A DNA stretch of 64,000 bases, from positions 16,935,781-16,999,780 of the forward strand of contig NC_049981.1 in assembly GCF_000003815.2 (NCBI RefSeq). Direction: 5' to 3'. Position 1 is the first letter of the stretch; each line of letters opens with the position of its first letter. A program made the translations under genes and the position numbers. Source of the DNA: Branchiostoma floridae. Its lineage: Eukaryota > Chordata > Leptocardii > Amphioxiformes > Branchiostomatidae. Below, piece by piece: positions 1 through 9,345 of this stretch. The notes below the pieces were generated by a model. It was not told the origin of the DNA. It ran no database searches and was given only the letters and a program-made list of their open reading frames with translations.

Positions 1-407
1 CGACTGAGAATACAGATGCTATGTACGTACAGTTTTTGCAGGTTCATTGTGACAGGGAAATTCCCCTAGCTCTCTTTTACAAGTACAATGAACAGTGGAC
101 CACAGCTTTATGTCCTGTTCTAGGTGCTGCAACCTTTTCAGTATCATAAAGCCAACAAAAGGCTATAAAATAGACACATAAAGTCCAGAAACTTCAATTT
201 GTTAAATCATACTTCCATAAATTTCATTTGTATTGTATCAAATATCATTAGAAAGCTTATTCACTGTGTAAGCATTCCAATGATACAAAATACAATTCAT
301 AAAGTAAAAGCGGAGATATGATTGACCAAATCTAACTTTCTGAACTTTTTGTGTTGAGTGTACATAGATCATGGAATGACACAAGTGTGATAACAGTACG
401 TAACACC

Positions 408-413
408 CATGCA
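408..413 (-). promoter_or_regulatory. UGCAUG (RBFOX-type) element downstream of the RRM3 exon
   Basis: The sense strand has TGCATG 35 nt past the donor of exon 449-592, inside a perfect 12-bp palindrome CCCATGCATGGG (406-417). UGCAUG in this position is the established RBFOX enhancer configuration for the exon upstream. Only the motif and its spacing are seen; a six-base word is expected by chance often enough that function is unproven. Confidence 0.35.
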
Positions 414-448
414 TGGGCAATATGAAACAACAATCACTGTTTAATTAC

Positions 449-592
449 CAAAGCATTTACTCTGGTTGGTGGCACGGTCCACGAACACCTTGGCGCTGAT
501 GACATTGCCAAAAGGCATAAACATCTGCATGAGTTCAGCATCGCCAAACTCCTGAGGAAGGTGGTAGATGAAGAGGTTGCACCCCTCCGGCC
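449..592 (-). CDS. CELF: CELF exon: first half of RRM3
   Basis: 144-nt exon, phase 1 at both ends. The acceptor is GTTCTTTCAG|GGCCGG and the donor TGCTTTG|GTAATT. It encodes [40 protein letters not shown] and [11 protein letters not shown]2 is NLFIYHL. RNP1 (K-C-F-G-F-V-S-F in the family) is cut after KCF, so at least one further RRM3 exon lies left of the window. RRM3 binds UGU motifs and is the most conserved CELF domain. The 144-nt length equals, from memory, that of the vertebrate RRM3 exon. A decayed copy of the first half lies in the intron immediately upstream (671-738). Confidence 0.96.
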
Positions 593-670
593 CTGAAAGA
601 ACAAGTCATGTAGAGTTGACGGAAACTTGAATAGTCAATTCTTTAGTTCTTTTTCTACTTCTAAATCCTA

Positions 671-738
671 TCATCTGTATGAACCTGGCTTTGCTAAACT
701 CCAGCAATCGTAGATTAAGCTGTTGCACCCCTCTGTAC
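671..738 (-). pseudogene. Decayed tandem copy of the RRM3 exon start
   Basis: This is a partial duplicate of the exon at 449-592, displaced 146-150 bp upstream in the gene's direction. Shared blocks include GAGGGGTGCAAC, ATCTAC, GGAGTTT and TCAT.CAGATG in sense orientation. The intron side is duplicated too (593-660 against 742-805). The copy lacks four bases after ATCTAC, which shifts the frame, and an in-frame TGA appears at 671-673. An AG acceptor is still present (TTCTCCCAG|GTACAG). It cannot encode an alternative RRM3. It could be an inert relic or, if spliced, a premature-stop (poison) exon. Confidence 0.75.
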
Positions 739-933
739 CTGGGAGAACAAACTTTTTGGGGTTCACAGATACTTGGATAATGAATTTTAGTTCTCCTTTT
801 ATGCCACACTCAAACAATGCTTTGGCCCTACATTTCTATGTTGAATTTTAGCAAGTCAGGACCTCATGAAAACTGATGGATGGGAGGGGAGGCAGAAAAT
901 CAAGATTATCTGTCCCTTTGTTTTCAGAAATAT

Positions 934-1118
934 GCCATGTGGTGCATTGGATACACCCGATCCCTCAATCTCAGCAGTTAGGCAACTCCCAGTCTGGACA
1001 GTTCTTGGGGGGGAGACCACCCAAGGACGACCGGATCAGACCAAAAATTCCATGAAATCGTCTTCCGGGTGGGACGTAAAATGGGGGTCCTGTGCTCAAG
1101 GAGGCGCCTCAACAACGT
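934..1118 (+). mobile_element. 5S rRNA-derived SINE (SINE3-like), decayed
   Basis: Bases 934-1035 resemble most of a 5S rRNA gene. Recognisable pieces are ACCCGATC, ATCTC, an A-box-like AGTTAGGCA, GTCTGG, AGTTCTTGG, and the C-box-like GGGGAGACCACC followed by ACCGGAT. These are the internal polymerase III promoter elements of 5S genes, in order and at roughly native spacing. The following segment (1056-1118, with GGGTGGGACGTAAAATGGGG) resembles a tail I associate with dispersed SINE-type repeats of marine invertebrates. The 5' end of the 5S part is poorly preserved and no poly-A or clear target duplication was found. 5S-derived SINEs are called SINE3. It is inserted antisense to CELF. Confidence 0.7.
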
Positions 1119-1816
1119 GAATCAGCCTCATTACCAAAATATTACCTACAATAGTACCTACATGTACTGGCTGCAAATATACCAGATATCATTATCATTA
1201 TTATTACTATAGCTCACTCTGACTTGTTCTCGCATCTGAATATCAAAAGAGGGACTAAAAGGACTGTAAATGCAATTATTTTGCAGTGACAATTCATTGT
1301 AAGAAGGGGAAAAGAGGTTTTATTGTCTTCTACGTTTATGGTTAAAACATTTCTGTAGTACAATTATAGTTAAAAATACAAAACACACATTTGGGGTGTC
1401 ATAATTTCAAGGCCACTGCAAAAACTGTGAATTCTGACCACTGCAAACATTTCGAGATTTACCATATTAGCAAGAATAACAGGTAACATATACATAATGG
1501 TTGAATTGATTGTGTCATAATCTACAATGTTAACTGTTCTACATATAATGGGCATATATGAATACATTATCACAGAGAGAGATGGCAGCACAGTGTACAT
1601 AATACACCGTAGCTGTTCTGAGAGTGTCACCAAATGGATCAAAGGGAAAAAGTTGAAACCATGACTTAACCAACAAACTACAGTATTGGGATCTAATTTT
1701 GATGTCCAGCAAAGACTGTTGATACAAAAAATGAAATTAATGAAAAGAAATAAAAAGTATCCATAATAATATTTCATTAGAGAAAGCAGACTGTTCTTAA
1801 ACAAAACCTAACAATC

Positions 1817-1895
1817 TAACCTTCTACCTGCTGCTTAACTTGTAAAAACAACAGGAATTTGGTACTGAACAGGTACCTTTGCAGGCTGGAGGTTA
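1817..1895. mobile_element. 79-bp inverted-repeat microelement, copy A
   Basis: The ends are TAACCTTCTACCTGC and GCAGGCTGGAGGTTA, an imperfect terminal inverted repeat. The core has AATTTGGTACTGAACAGGTA. Three relatives occur at 36661-36731, 37933-38001 and 47405-47478, sharing TTAACCT ends and an AATTTGGT or CATTTGGT core. The element is too short to encode anything and is probably a tiny MITE or a dispersed foldback repeat. Confidence 0.6.
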
Positions 1896-2023
1896 AAAGT
1901 TTAAAGCATTTAACCCTTTGGACTCATCAATTTTCTTTTGATCCATTTGGTGGAAGAGTATTATGGACTATTTACCAGTTGGAGTTGAGTGACCATCATG
2001 AAGGATCATGGGATATGCCTCAC

Positions 2024-2101
2024 CTTCCTTCTGCTGCTGAGGCATGATGGGAGGATGCTGTGCGAAGGCCTGGGAGAGTTGCCCATTGGTCCAGGGGTAT
2101 G
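2024..2101 (-). CDS. CELF: CELF exon: linker just before RRM3
   Basis: 78-nt exon, phase 1 at both ends. The acceptor is CGCTTGGTACTCAG|CATACC and the donor AAGGAAG|GTGAGGC. It encodes AYPWTNGQLSQAFAQHPPIM followed by PQQQKE. The GQ.SQAF.Q.PP..PQQQ(K/R)EG pattern matches the end of the CELF3-6 linker, which reads straight into GPEGCNLF of RRM3. The acceptor lacks a strong polypyrimidine tract, so it may depend on enhancers or be regulated. Confidence 0.92.
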
Positions 2102-2974
2102 CTGAGTACCAAGCGACACAATCCACAACAACATTAGTAAATCTTAAGTCAGTGTCGCCTCAACAAAGCATGGAAAACAACTTGAAATCAAAAGCTTGGT
2201 GCTATATCTGTTTTACATACAGCTTCTTGTGAGAAGGATATTGATTACTTGCCACACTGGTTAGAGTTATCACCAAAGTGTGAAAAAAGTTCAGAGATTT
2301 AACACCACATCTATAGTAACGACTTGCCAAATTAAAAATGAAATCAAGAAATCCTTGCAAAAGGAATGTCTCTCCTCAGTAGCCACATTTTCAGCACCAA
2401 GGAAAGGGCTCTCATATTTTTACATATGCCACAGTGTGAAACATCATTTGGATTGTGATGCAAAAGAACTTGGATTTGCATGACCTATGCCTTTGTTTAC
2501 TTATTCATATAAGTTGTATCCCTTAGTTATGAATCTCTGAATACACAATTCAATTTCTATTATGTAATTTACATACAAATGGAAATCGGAAATCAACAAA
2601 GTCTGTTAAAGGGGCTATCTAAATGTGTTGAAGATGAAATAGATGATCAGATAGATAAATATTTTGTAATATGTAGCATGATGTAAATGTATGAGTTGAA
2701 AGGTAGCAAAAGACACTTTCATATATGATATTGAAATGTTGTATATGTTTGAACTGCTTATGAGAGTCACTCAATGGTCACTGCATCAGTGAAAACATGG
2801 TATAAGAAGATGAGGCTCTTCTGTACAGCCCTTGAAGACTACTTTTACTGCAGGGGAATGTTACTGAGGAGTGAGACATCATCCTTTTGCAGACATAGCA
2901 GTTTACAACTAGAGGGACAAGAACACAAGACCACACACCCAGACTGTGCCACTGAAAACTTTCCTCTTCTGTAC
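2102..2974 (-). other. CELF: Intron between linker exons (873 nt)
   Basis: GT-AG intron between exons 2975-3034 and 2024-2101. It is AT-rich filler. I see no repeat family, RNA gene or coding signal. Confidence 0.8.
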
Positions 2975-3034
2975 CTGGGTACTGCTGTATGCCTGGATAC
3001 TGGTGGGCAGGGTCACCCGTTGGGGTCCCGGGGG
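2975..3034 (-). CDS. CELF: CELF exon: short Pro/Gln/Tyr linker exon
   Basis: 60-nt exon, phase 1 at both ends. The acceptor is TTGCTTTCAG|CCCCCGG and the donor TACCCAG|GTACAG. It encodes APGTPTGDPAHQYPGIQQYP, with the shared Gly codon supplied at the junction. The ADP.QQAYAGVQQY stretch of vertebrate CELF4 is the likely counterpart of DPAHQYPGIQQYP. Exons this short with symmetric phase are common cassette exons, but the sequence alone does not show alternative use. Confidence 0.88.
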
Positions 3035-3334
3035 CTGAAAGCAAACAAAGTACTATGTACGATGAGAGACTGCTTGAAGAGAGTTTAACCTTATTCGCAT
3101 ATTTGTCCCTCTAAATGTTTATGGTCTGGTTTGCATATTTGTGATCTAATTTGCATCATTTGTTCCATTGAACAATCCTTTTTGGATGTGTGACTCTATT
3201 GGTATTTTTGTCACCTGAATTGCATCATTTGTATTTTTGGGACCTTTTTTGCATATCAGTGATACTTTACATAGTCACTTTTTGACAGATAATGGCTTAG
3301 AGTTAAATGAAAGGACAACCACATTGGGACCTAC
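3035..3334 (-). repeat. CELF: Intron (300 nt) with degenerate TTTGCATATTTGT repeats
   Basis: From about 3095 to 3265 the plus strand repeats a degenerate unit of about 25-30 bp: TTCGCATATTTGT, TTTGCATATTTGT, TTTGCATCATTTGT, ATTGCATCATTTGT, TTTGCATATC. This is a decayed minisatellite that fills more than half of the intron. In the transcript the repeat is the complementary ACAAATATGCAAA. Confidence 0.55.
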
Positions 3335-3472
3335 CTGGATAAGGAGGCATGCCATTGGTGTAGGTGGAGGGGTCGGCAGCCTGACCATTGGCCTGCGCCA
3401 TGTTGAAACTGCTGACTCCAACTGGAGAAGGCATGCCATTGGGAACCACTCCATTCATGGTGGCAGGGTTAC
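3335..3472 (-). CDS. CELF: CELF exon: Asn/Pro/Gly-rich linker
   Basis: 138-nt exon, phase 1 at both ends. The acceptor is CCCCTACTCCAG|GTAACC and the donor CTTATCCAG|GTAGGT. It encodes GNPATMNGVVPNGMPSPVGV, SSFNMAQANGQAADPSTYTN and GMPPYP. The P-SPVGV.F and QANGQ.A segments are close to the IPSPIGVNGF and QANGQPA wording of vertebrate CELF4, which places it in the divergent linker. Linker exons evolve fast, so support comes from continuity of frame, good splice sites and these short matches. Symmetric phase allows cassette use. Confidence 0.9.
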
Positions 3473-3758
3473 CTGGAGTAGGGGGGTACAGGTATGAAAT
3501 TGTCAGTCTTCTACCTATTGCTATCTTGATACACTTCAATGGATTTGCCCACATAATCAGACATGATGTTTAAAATATACTTAAGAAGGGCTGATAAAGC
3601 ATTTTGACTTAGAGTTAGAAGAGGTAATGTTACAAAAGATGATTGTTGTTGCGTGTCTACAATCTTTCATTGTTGTTAAGCTTAGATGTATGGGAATTTT
3701 TAAGAATAGAATGTAGAAACTAAGATGGATTCGGAACTTGTATAGAAGAAGTGCCTAC

Positions 3759-3933
3759 CAGCTGGAGGTGTGACTCCATTGGTGATGCCGTTCATGTTGG
3801 CCATGGCAGACATCTGCTGCATGTGAGCTGCAGTGATCGCTGCCATCGGGTTCATGTACCCCCCCTGGGCTGCGGCGGCTGCCATCAGGGCTGCCTGCTG
3901 CTGCATCAGCTGCGTGGGGAGGGAGGACGGCTG
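3759..3933 (-). CDS. CELF: CELF exon: Gln/Ala/Met-rich linker
   Basis: 175-nt exon, phase 0 in and phase 1 out. The donor is CCAGCTG|GTAGGC. The acceptor region reads CTCTTCCAGCAGCCG, a tandem NAGNAG site, so the exon may start at 3933 (with Gln) or at 3930 (without it). It encodes [59 protein letters not shown]. The LMQQQAALM and AAQGGY.NPMAA segments match the CELF4-type linker. The run of five alanines and clustered Met/Gln fit a low-complexity region used for protein contacts and activation or repression of splicing. The extra QPSSLPTQ between AYAQ and LMQQQ seems absent from the vertebrate sequence I recall. Confidence 0.94.
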
Positions 3934-3936
3934 CTG
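3928..3936 (-). promoter_or_regulatory. Tandem NAGNAG acceptor
   Basis: The sense strand reads TTCCAGCAGCCG, so either of two AGs three bases apart can be used. The result is inclusion or loss of one Gln at the start of the linker exon, with no frame change. Confidence 0.7.
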
Positions 3937-5389
3937 GAAGAGCCAAAACGGGAAATGTCAGTTTACATGTATAAGAGAAACGTAAAGGTCCCAGAGATCA
4001 CAAGAGCACCCGATCTTGGGTCAATTCCCTTTATTTCTACTTTGGCCGTTGTCAGCCTTCTTGTCTATAGCTCTTCCTAGAGGTAATTGATATATTTCTC
4101 CCCCAGATTCTTAAAGGCTAGTCTATTTTGCATATGCAGGGAAGAGGGGTACACTTCTACACACAACAAGCATACTTAGCTTGAGGAGACCCTGGTGTTA
4201 AAACTCATACCTTGCATGCTTAGCATTTAGTGATGTACACAAAGAGAAGCAAGTTTTAACATATAGCCAACAAACACTGAATATACAAAGAATGCTTACA
4301 AGTGCTAAAAAGTTTGCCCTACTCCTTTTTTCATAGGCTGAATTTAGTATCAGCATAGTGTGTGAATACACCCAAATTCCCCATTTTAACAACAATTCAT
4401 TCTCAAGAGCTTTACAAGCATGTACATGTACTTAAATATTAACATGCAAAAATGTATAATCACATCCAAAGCTATTCACAGAAAGTTTTGTTATCTTTAT
4501 ATATCTTCAAAATTCTGCAAAGCATTATTGACAAAGCCCTGCAAAGGAGTTACCATTACTTTATATGGTTGTTCATTATCTTATAAATCTACAGCATAAG
4601 TATACCCAGAACTAAGTCCTCCTGCAGGCATATGGACACTATAAAACTTTCCTGTAAACCACCGCTTAAATAAAGTAAGCCCCTAGCACTTTGCCTAACA
4701 TCTTGACCTAATTTGACCTGTACAAGGACCCCTCAGATTTCGTTCTGCCGTCCTGGCAAGTGATAAATGGACTGTACTTCACCCGGAGCCATTCTAAAGG
4801 AAGACTGCTGTCCATTCCCAACTTTTACAGCCGATGCTCCTGATGATTAATGTTTTTATTGCGCCATACATCTAAGCTATCCCCCTCGCCCATCCTTCTT
4901 CGATGGCATTTGTGGATAAAGGCGCATTGGCAGTTGTCGGACGTTCTCAGCCTGGCCATTGTACTGATTTGGCCGATCGATACATCCCTTACTGTATCTT
5001 TGAAGAAGCTGGGGAGAAGTTGAAGTTTTATTGTGCAATATCTCGCAAATGTTCATGCATACGCAGATCCCCTAGGCCGACTTCAAACAGCCTCGGCTAT
5101 TACAAGGAGGAATATGGACTTAACCGCTACCATCTCCGAGCCTGTCCATAATACCGTGATGTTGACAAATGTAAGGCCTTACGGGGAGATTTGGGCTTAT
5201 TGAGTTTTGTGTCTACGCTGGGTATAAATATGTGATCAGAAAGGACTGAGGATATTTCAACAGTGAACTTGTCAACTACAACATGTTGAGTCATTCTTCA
5301 AGGGTCTAACAACCTTTATAAGATCACTGACCTCTTCAAGAAGATACAAATTTGACAATGCTAATCTTTCAGTCCCAATGTAAAAAAAA

Positions 5390-5990
5390 GGCCAACTTCC
5401 CAAAATCATACCAAACTTAAATCACTTTTTAAGTCATCTTTTTAAAGGCAACCAATACTTCAACATTGTAGTAAATAATACCAAAAAAGGATTTTTATAT
5501 TCTACTCAATTAAAAATAGTTTGTTTTTTATAATTGTTTCAAACTTTAAATTTTCCCCCTCTCCCACAAAAAAAGATAATATCTAAAAGGAAAAAGCTGC
5601 TTCTGCTATGCCTTAGTGAATTTATACAAAGCATGTGAAAGGCTGTTATGTCCTGCTGAAGTCAATGCAGTTGGTGTAAACTTCAAGCACCTATAGGTTT
5701 GCCTTTGTCATTTTTTTCACACAAAAAACATGCACAAGGCCAAAGATGCTACTCCAATTCTGTAGTAAATTATTAGAGCATCTGAAAGAATGTTATGTCC
5801 CAGTCTCCCAGGGTAGCCAATTGTCCTTTTCCTCTACTTCTAAGGAGCAAACCAAACTTTAAACACTTATAGGTTTAACTTTGTCATTTTTTCCCACATA
5901 AAACCATAATTCATGTAAAGGCCAAGGCTGTTACTTGATACTATAATGAATTATACCGAATATCTGAAAGATTTTTATGTTTTGGTGCAG
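5390..5990. repeat. Decayed tandem array, about four units of 147-183 bp
   Basis: The anchor word (G)AATTATACC..A..TCTGAAAG..TTATGT recurs at about 5471, 5619, 5766 and 5949. A second anchor, AAACTTTAAACACTTATAGGTT, occurs in variant form at about 5675 and 5855 with TTTGTCATTTTTT following. The spacings are about 148, 147 and 183 bp. Units are strongly diverged. Confidence 0.65.
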
Positions 5991-6079
5991 TTGACTGAGG
6001 GAGTTTCTTTTTCGTGTCTTTGCAAATGGATAAGCTATCTTTTGGTGGTAGGTAGAGTATATTGCATTAAGTGACAATG

Positions 6080-6490
6080 CAGGCACCTTATCATGTCAGC
6101 AAGTTATCAATCATTTGGGATGATATCATTTTCAAAGGAGGTGCCGAGAAAGTAAATTTATCTGTCTGGTGGTCGATATCTCTTCTGTCCGACCTTTCTA
6201 AATGGAAACAGGATAAAAAGTAAGAGAAGGCATTTGTCTCTGTCGCGTTCAAAGCCGTGCTGATAGGGCGACGGTTGTCCACTTTCCATGGGTGAGCCGC
6301 GGAAGTAGGACAAGACAATTTCTTTCAGGGTCGATAAACTAGCGGTGGTCTCCGGCAGACATAGGAAGGATTTTGAACAAACAGTTTCAGCGAGGTATGG
6401 GCAGTGGCGCCGATTTATCAAGCAAATGTACCAAATAGATAATGCTGATGGGATATCTGTTGAAGACCTGTGCGTCCAGTAGAACACATT
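6080..6490. other. Intronic island, candidate conserved non-coding element
   Basis: This stretch is richer in GC and CpG than its surroundings and has overlapping open frames on the minus strand. No known domain or splice-site pair was seen. A short stretch (GCATTTGTCTCTGTCGCGTT near 6230) is echoed near 8170 as ACATTTGTCCCTGTCCACTT. Regulatory function is only a guess. Confidence 0.25.
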
Positions 6491-8039
6491 TGTTTCCTTG
6501 TACAGATCAAGAAAACCACAGAAGATAGTCCTATCGTGGAAAGCTGAGGTTCCATTGTCAACTTCATTTTCTTACAATTGACCCAATTGGGATTTCTTGC
6601 TCGTTCTGCATACCCTGGTCTTCAATATTACGTTGTCAGCAGTAACCTTTGGATACTGATTGTGACAGAAGGGCCGGGTGCACCCAAGTTGTGACAGGAG
6701 TTTCAAAAGTCAAAGAAACCAGAGCAGATAATTCTATCATAGCAACCTGAGGTTGGTTAATCTCAATTGGTACAGACTCACAATTTGTAGACTTGTGTTC
6801 TCACTTACAGCAACTTTGTGGAAAACTATGTCCAGAATTTGCTACTTAATATATGCCTTGACTTGTCTTGTGAGTCATGTCAAGTCATAAGACCATGCAG
6901 GAAGTCTAAACCATCCAGGGTTTCTGACTTGAACCTACACGTACATGTTTACCTTAGACAAAAATGAAAAGATACAGAAATAAATCACCATATGAGGCCA
7001 TGCAAATGTGTTTGTAATTTTTATACTACTTTCTGGCTCTGATGAGGAAGAAACTTGCTTTTTGAGCATTTTTGAACAGTTATTGAGACGGAATTTGGTT
7101 AAGCTCAATGTGCATGTTTGTCATTGCCCAATGTTCAACATCTGGCAAGACTTCAAGAAAACTGCACAAGAGGAATCCTGTGACAATAGTCACTGTAACA
7201 AGATACTTACTGGTGAGATAGAGGTCGTTTGGGCTAGAGGTCAAAGAAGACCTCACAAACATTATGTGGCTGGGGTATTAAGGCCAAACGTTGTGACAGT
7301 AATTGGTAAAACTACGGGAACCACTATTAACAACACTTGATGCATTAGCTCATTTACTCAATGGCAGGACGAGCTTCCAACTGCCTTTTATGGCAACTCT
7401 CCATTGGAATTGGCAACTGGGACAGATTCAGGCACTGCAGTCATTTATAACAAAGGGAACAAGGTATATGAAAATTTATCATTGGTGACATTTCAACAAG
7501 TGCACGTTTGTCAATTTAAAAAAAAAGGCACTTTAAAAAATCTTGTTTCACTCAGAATGTAATCGTACAAGATCACTTTTCATTATTAGTTTCTATTCCT
7601 GAATTGACAGACTTTTAGAGCTTTTCTTTGTCCATGGGAATTTTGTTGTTGAAGTATCTTGATATGCATTTCCAGTATTTAACTCATCAACTTATGATCA
7701 ACTTCAGGATGACAAACATTGCTTTGTCATGCCAGACAGCCTTGTGTCACTTTTCTCAGGATGAACTGAACTGATCTTATAATCAAAATGTTGAAATGTG
7801 AAAATGCATTCAATCTACAACAAAGCTGACCTCACAGGTTTTGAATTCTTCAAAAGATAAACCCCAGTTAGTTTGAACAAAAAGTACAGGATCAGGATGG
7901 AATTTTCTTCTCAAACTATGGTAGCATACATGGACTAAAATTCATTTTGAGAACCTACACACATTTTCTGTATATACACATCCTATCCTCAAAGAAGAAA
8001 ACTCTTTAACTATCAAGGACATGTCATTCAGTTCTAATT

Positions 8040-8240
8040 ATTTACCGGTAGGCAGACTACGCATGAGAAAGCTCCCCGACAGAAGACAGATTGTGGGCTG
8101 CCTTGTTACTTTTGAAGAGGACGTAACTAAGGGTGATAGAGTCTTTGTGAGGACAGAATTTTTCGCGCAGACATTTGTCCCTGTCCACTTCAGACCGTGG
8201 AAATAAGCCGGGATGACCCTTATAAGTCTCCAGCAGCACC
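8040..8240. other. Intronic island, candidate conserved non-coding element
   Basis: The segment has open frames on both strands, balanced base composition and several CpGs (TTTCGCGCAG, GACCGTGG). It shares a diverged 20-bp block with the island at about 6230. No protein match is recognised. Confidence 0.25.
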
Positions 8241-8677
8241 TGATGTATTCGTCTTTACACTTTGTTACAAATTAAGAGGCTTTGGCTGGGATCCTTGGGC
8301 TGAATCCTCCATTCCTCAGTCTGGGTGAGTAAATGCGTCTGTCCCGTGAGGATTATGGTATGTTCCCCTATCTCAATTAAAACGTGGTTGGACAAGTCAG
8401 GATGTATACATCAACACACATCAGCAAATGGTAATGGCGGAGTTGTAATGAACCCCAGGCAGACTCAAGTTGATTCATTGATGTCGGTGCTCCAGCTTCT
8501 TGTGAGGCAGGAAGGGGAAGGAAACATACTGCAGAGTGAAGCATCTGTTTGATCTCTGTTTCTCTGGATGGTTATGGATTTTTTAATGGGATATTCTCAG
8601 CTTTTAGGGCAGCTTTTTTCACCCTGTATTTCATATTCTGATTTATGTATGAATCTATTCTTTCATTTCACTTATAT

Positions 8678-8945
8678 TACATTGTCTGCAAAATGTTTCA
8701 TTTAAATGACATCTATATTATATAAAAGACATGCAGAAAGAGATAAAACCAGAACTACAAAAATTATAAACAAAAAATGACAGAGATTGATATAGATTTT
8801 TGGATAAATAGATTCAAAAAGGATAAAAATTTTACTTTTGTTACTGTAATCACATTACCTTCAAAATATTTCATTCATACAACACTTTCTTTATCTATCA
8901 GAATAGCTCAGATGTGCAGAAGAAGATAAAACCAAGAACTACAGC
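8678..8945. repeat. Tandem duplication, offset about 183 bp
   Basis: AGATAAAACCAGAACTAC at 8741 recurs as AGATAAAACCAAGAACTAC at 8924. The preceding segments also align (ATTACATTGTCTGCAAAATG against ACATTACCTTCAAAATATTT). There are two diverged copies. Confidence 0.65.
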
Positions 8946-9189
8946 ACGTTGCCTAATGAAGGCAGAAGATTGATTATTAGGCAGCGCTGGAGACTTATTT
9001 GGTGGGAGGGGAGAATTAGGTGTAATTGCACCCACGCGTTGGGCAGATGGGTTTTAGTTACATCGCACGTGTGGATTGCCCAGTCATTAAAGTCGGAACA
9101 ACGTCGCGGGCAGTGAGACCAGATGGTATCCTGTCTTAACAAATGAATCTCTCCTCTGGAACAAGTTCACTGAGACGGCAAGGTCTCCT

Positions 9190-9345
9190 AAGCCATTTAT
9201 TTAAAGACTCTCTAGAAGGGAATAAGAGAACCAACAATAAAACAGCTACAACAACTTTTGCTGATACATTTTGTTCTCATTTGTATGTAAATTCATCTAT
9301 TTAAAATCACTCCAGAAGGGGATAGGGCAGACAAAAACAGATATC
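9190..9345. repeat. Tandem duplication, offset about 98 bp
   Basis: CATTTATTTAAAGACTCTCT followed by AGAAGGGAATA (from about 9195) recurs as CATCTATTTAAAATCACTCC followed by AGAAGGGGATA (from about 9293). Confidence 0.6.

Larger units (their letters stand above)
593..2023 (-). other. CELF: Intron upstream of the RRM3 exon (1431 nt)
   Basis: GT-AG intron. It holds the decayed RRM3 exon copy (671-738), a 5S-rRNA-derived SINE on the opposite strand (934-1118), AT-rich filler, and a 79-bp inverted-repeat element (1817-1895). Confidence 0.85.

Noticed and set aside
934-1040. Functional 5S rRNA gene
   Set aside because: The 5' third is poorly preserved, many positions differ, and it continues into a SINE-type tail.
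1370-1804. 144-codon minus-strand open frame as a gene
   Set aside because: It lies in the intron between CELF exons, is AT-rich with low-complexity hydrophobic translation, and has no domain. It is chance plus a weak inverted similarity (TTTGATCCATTTGGTG) to 1936-1951.
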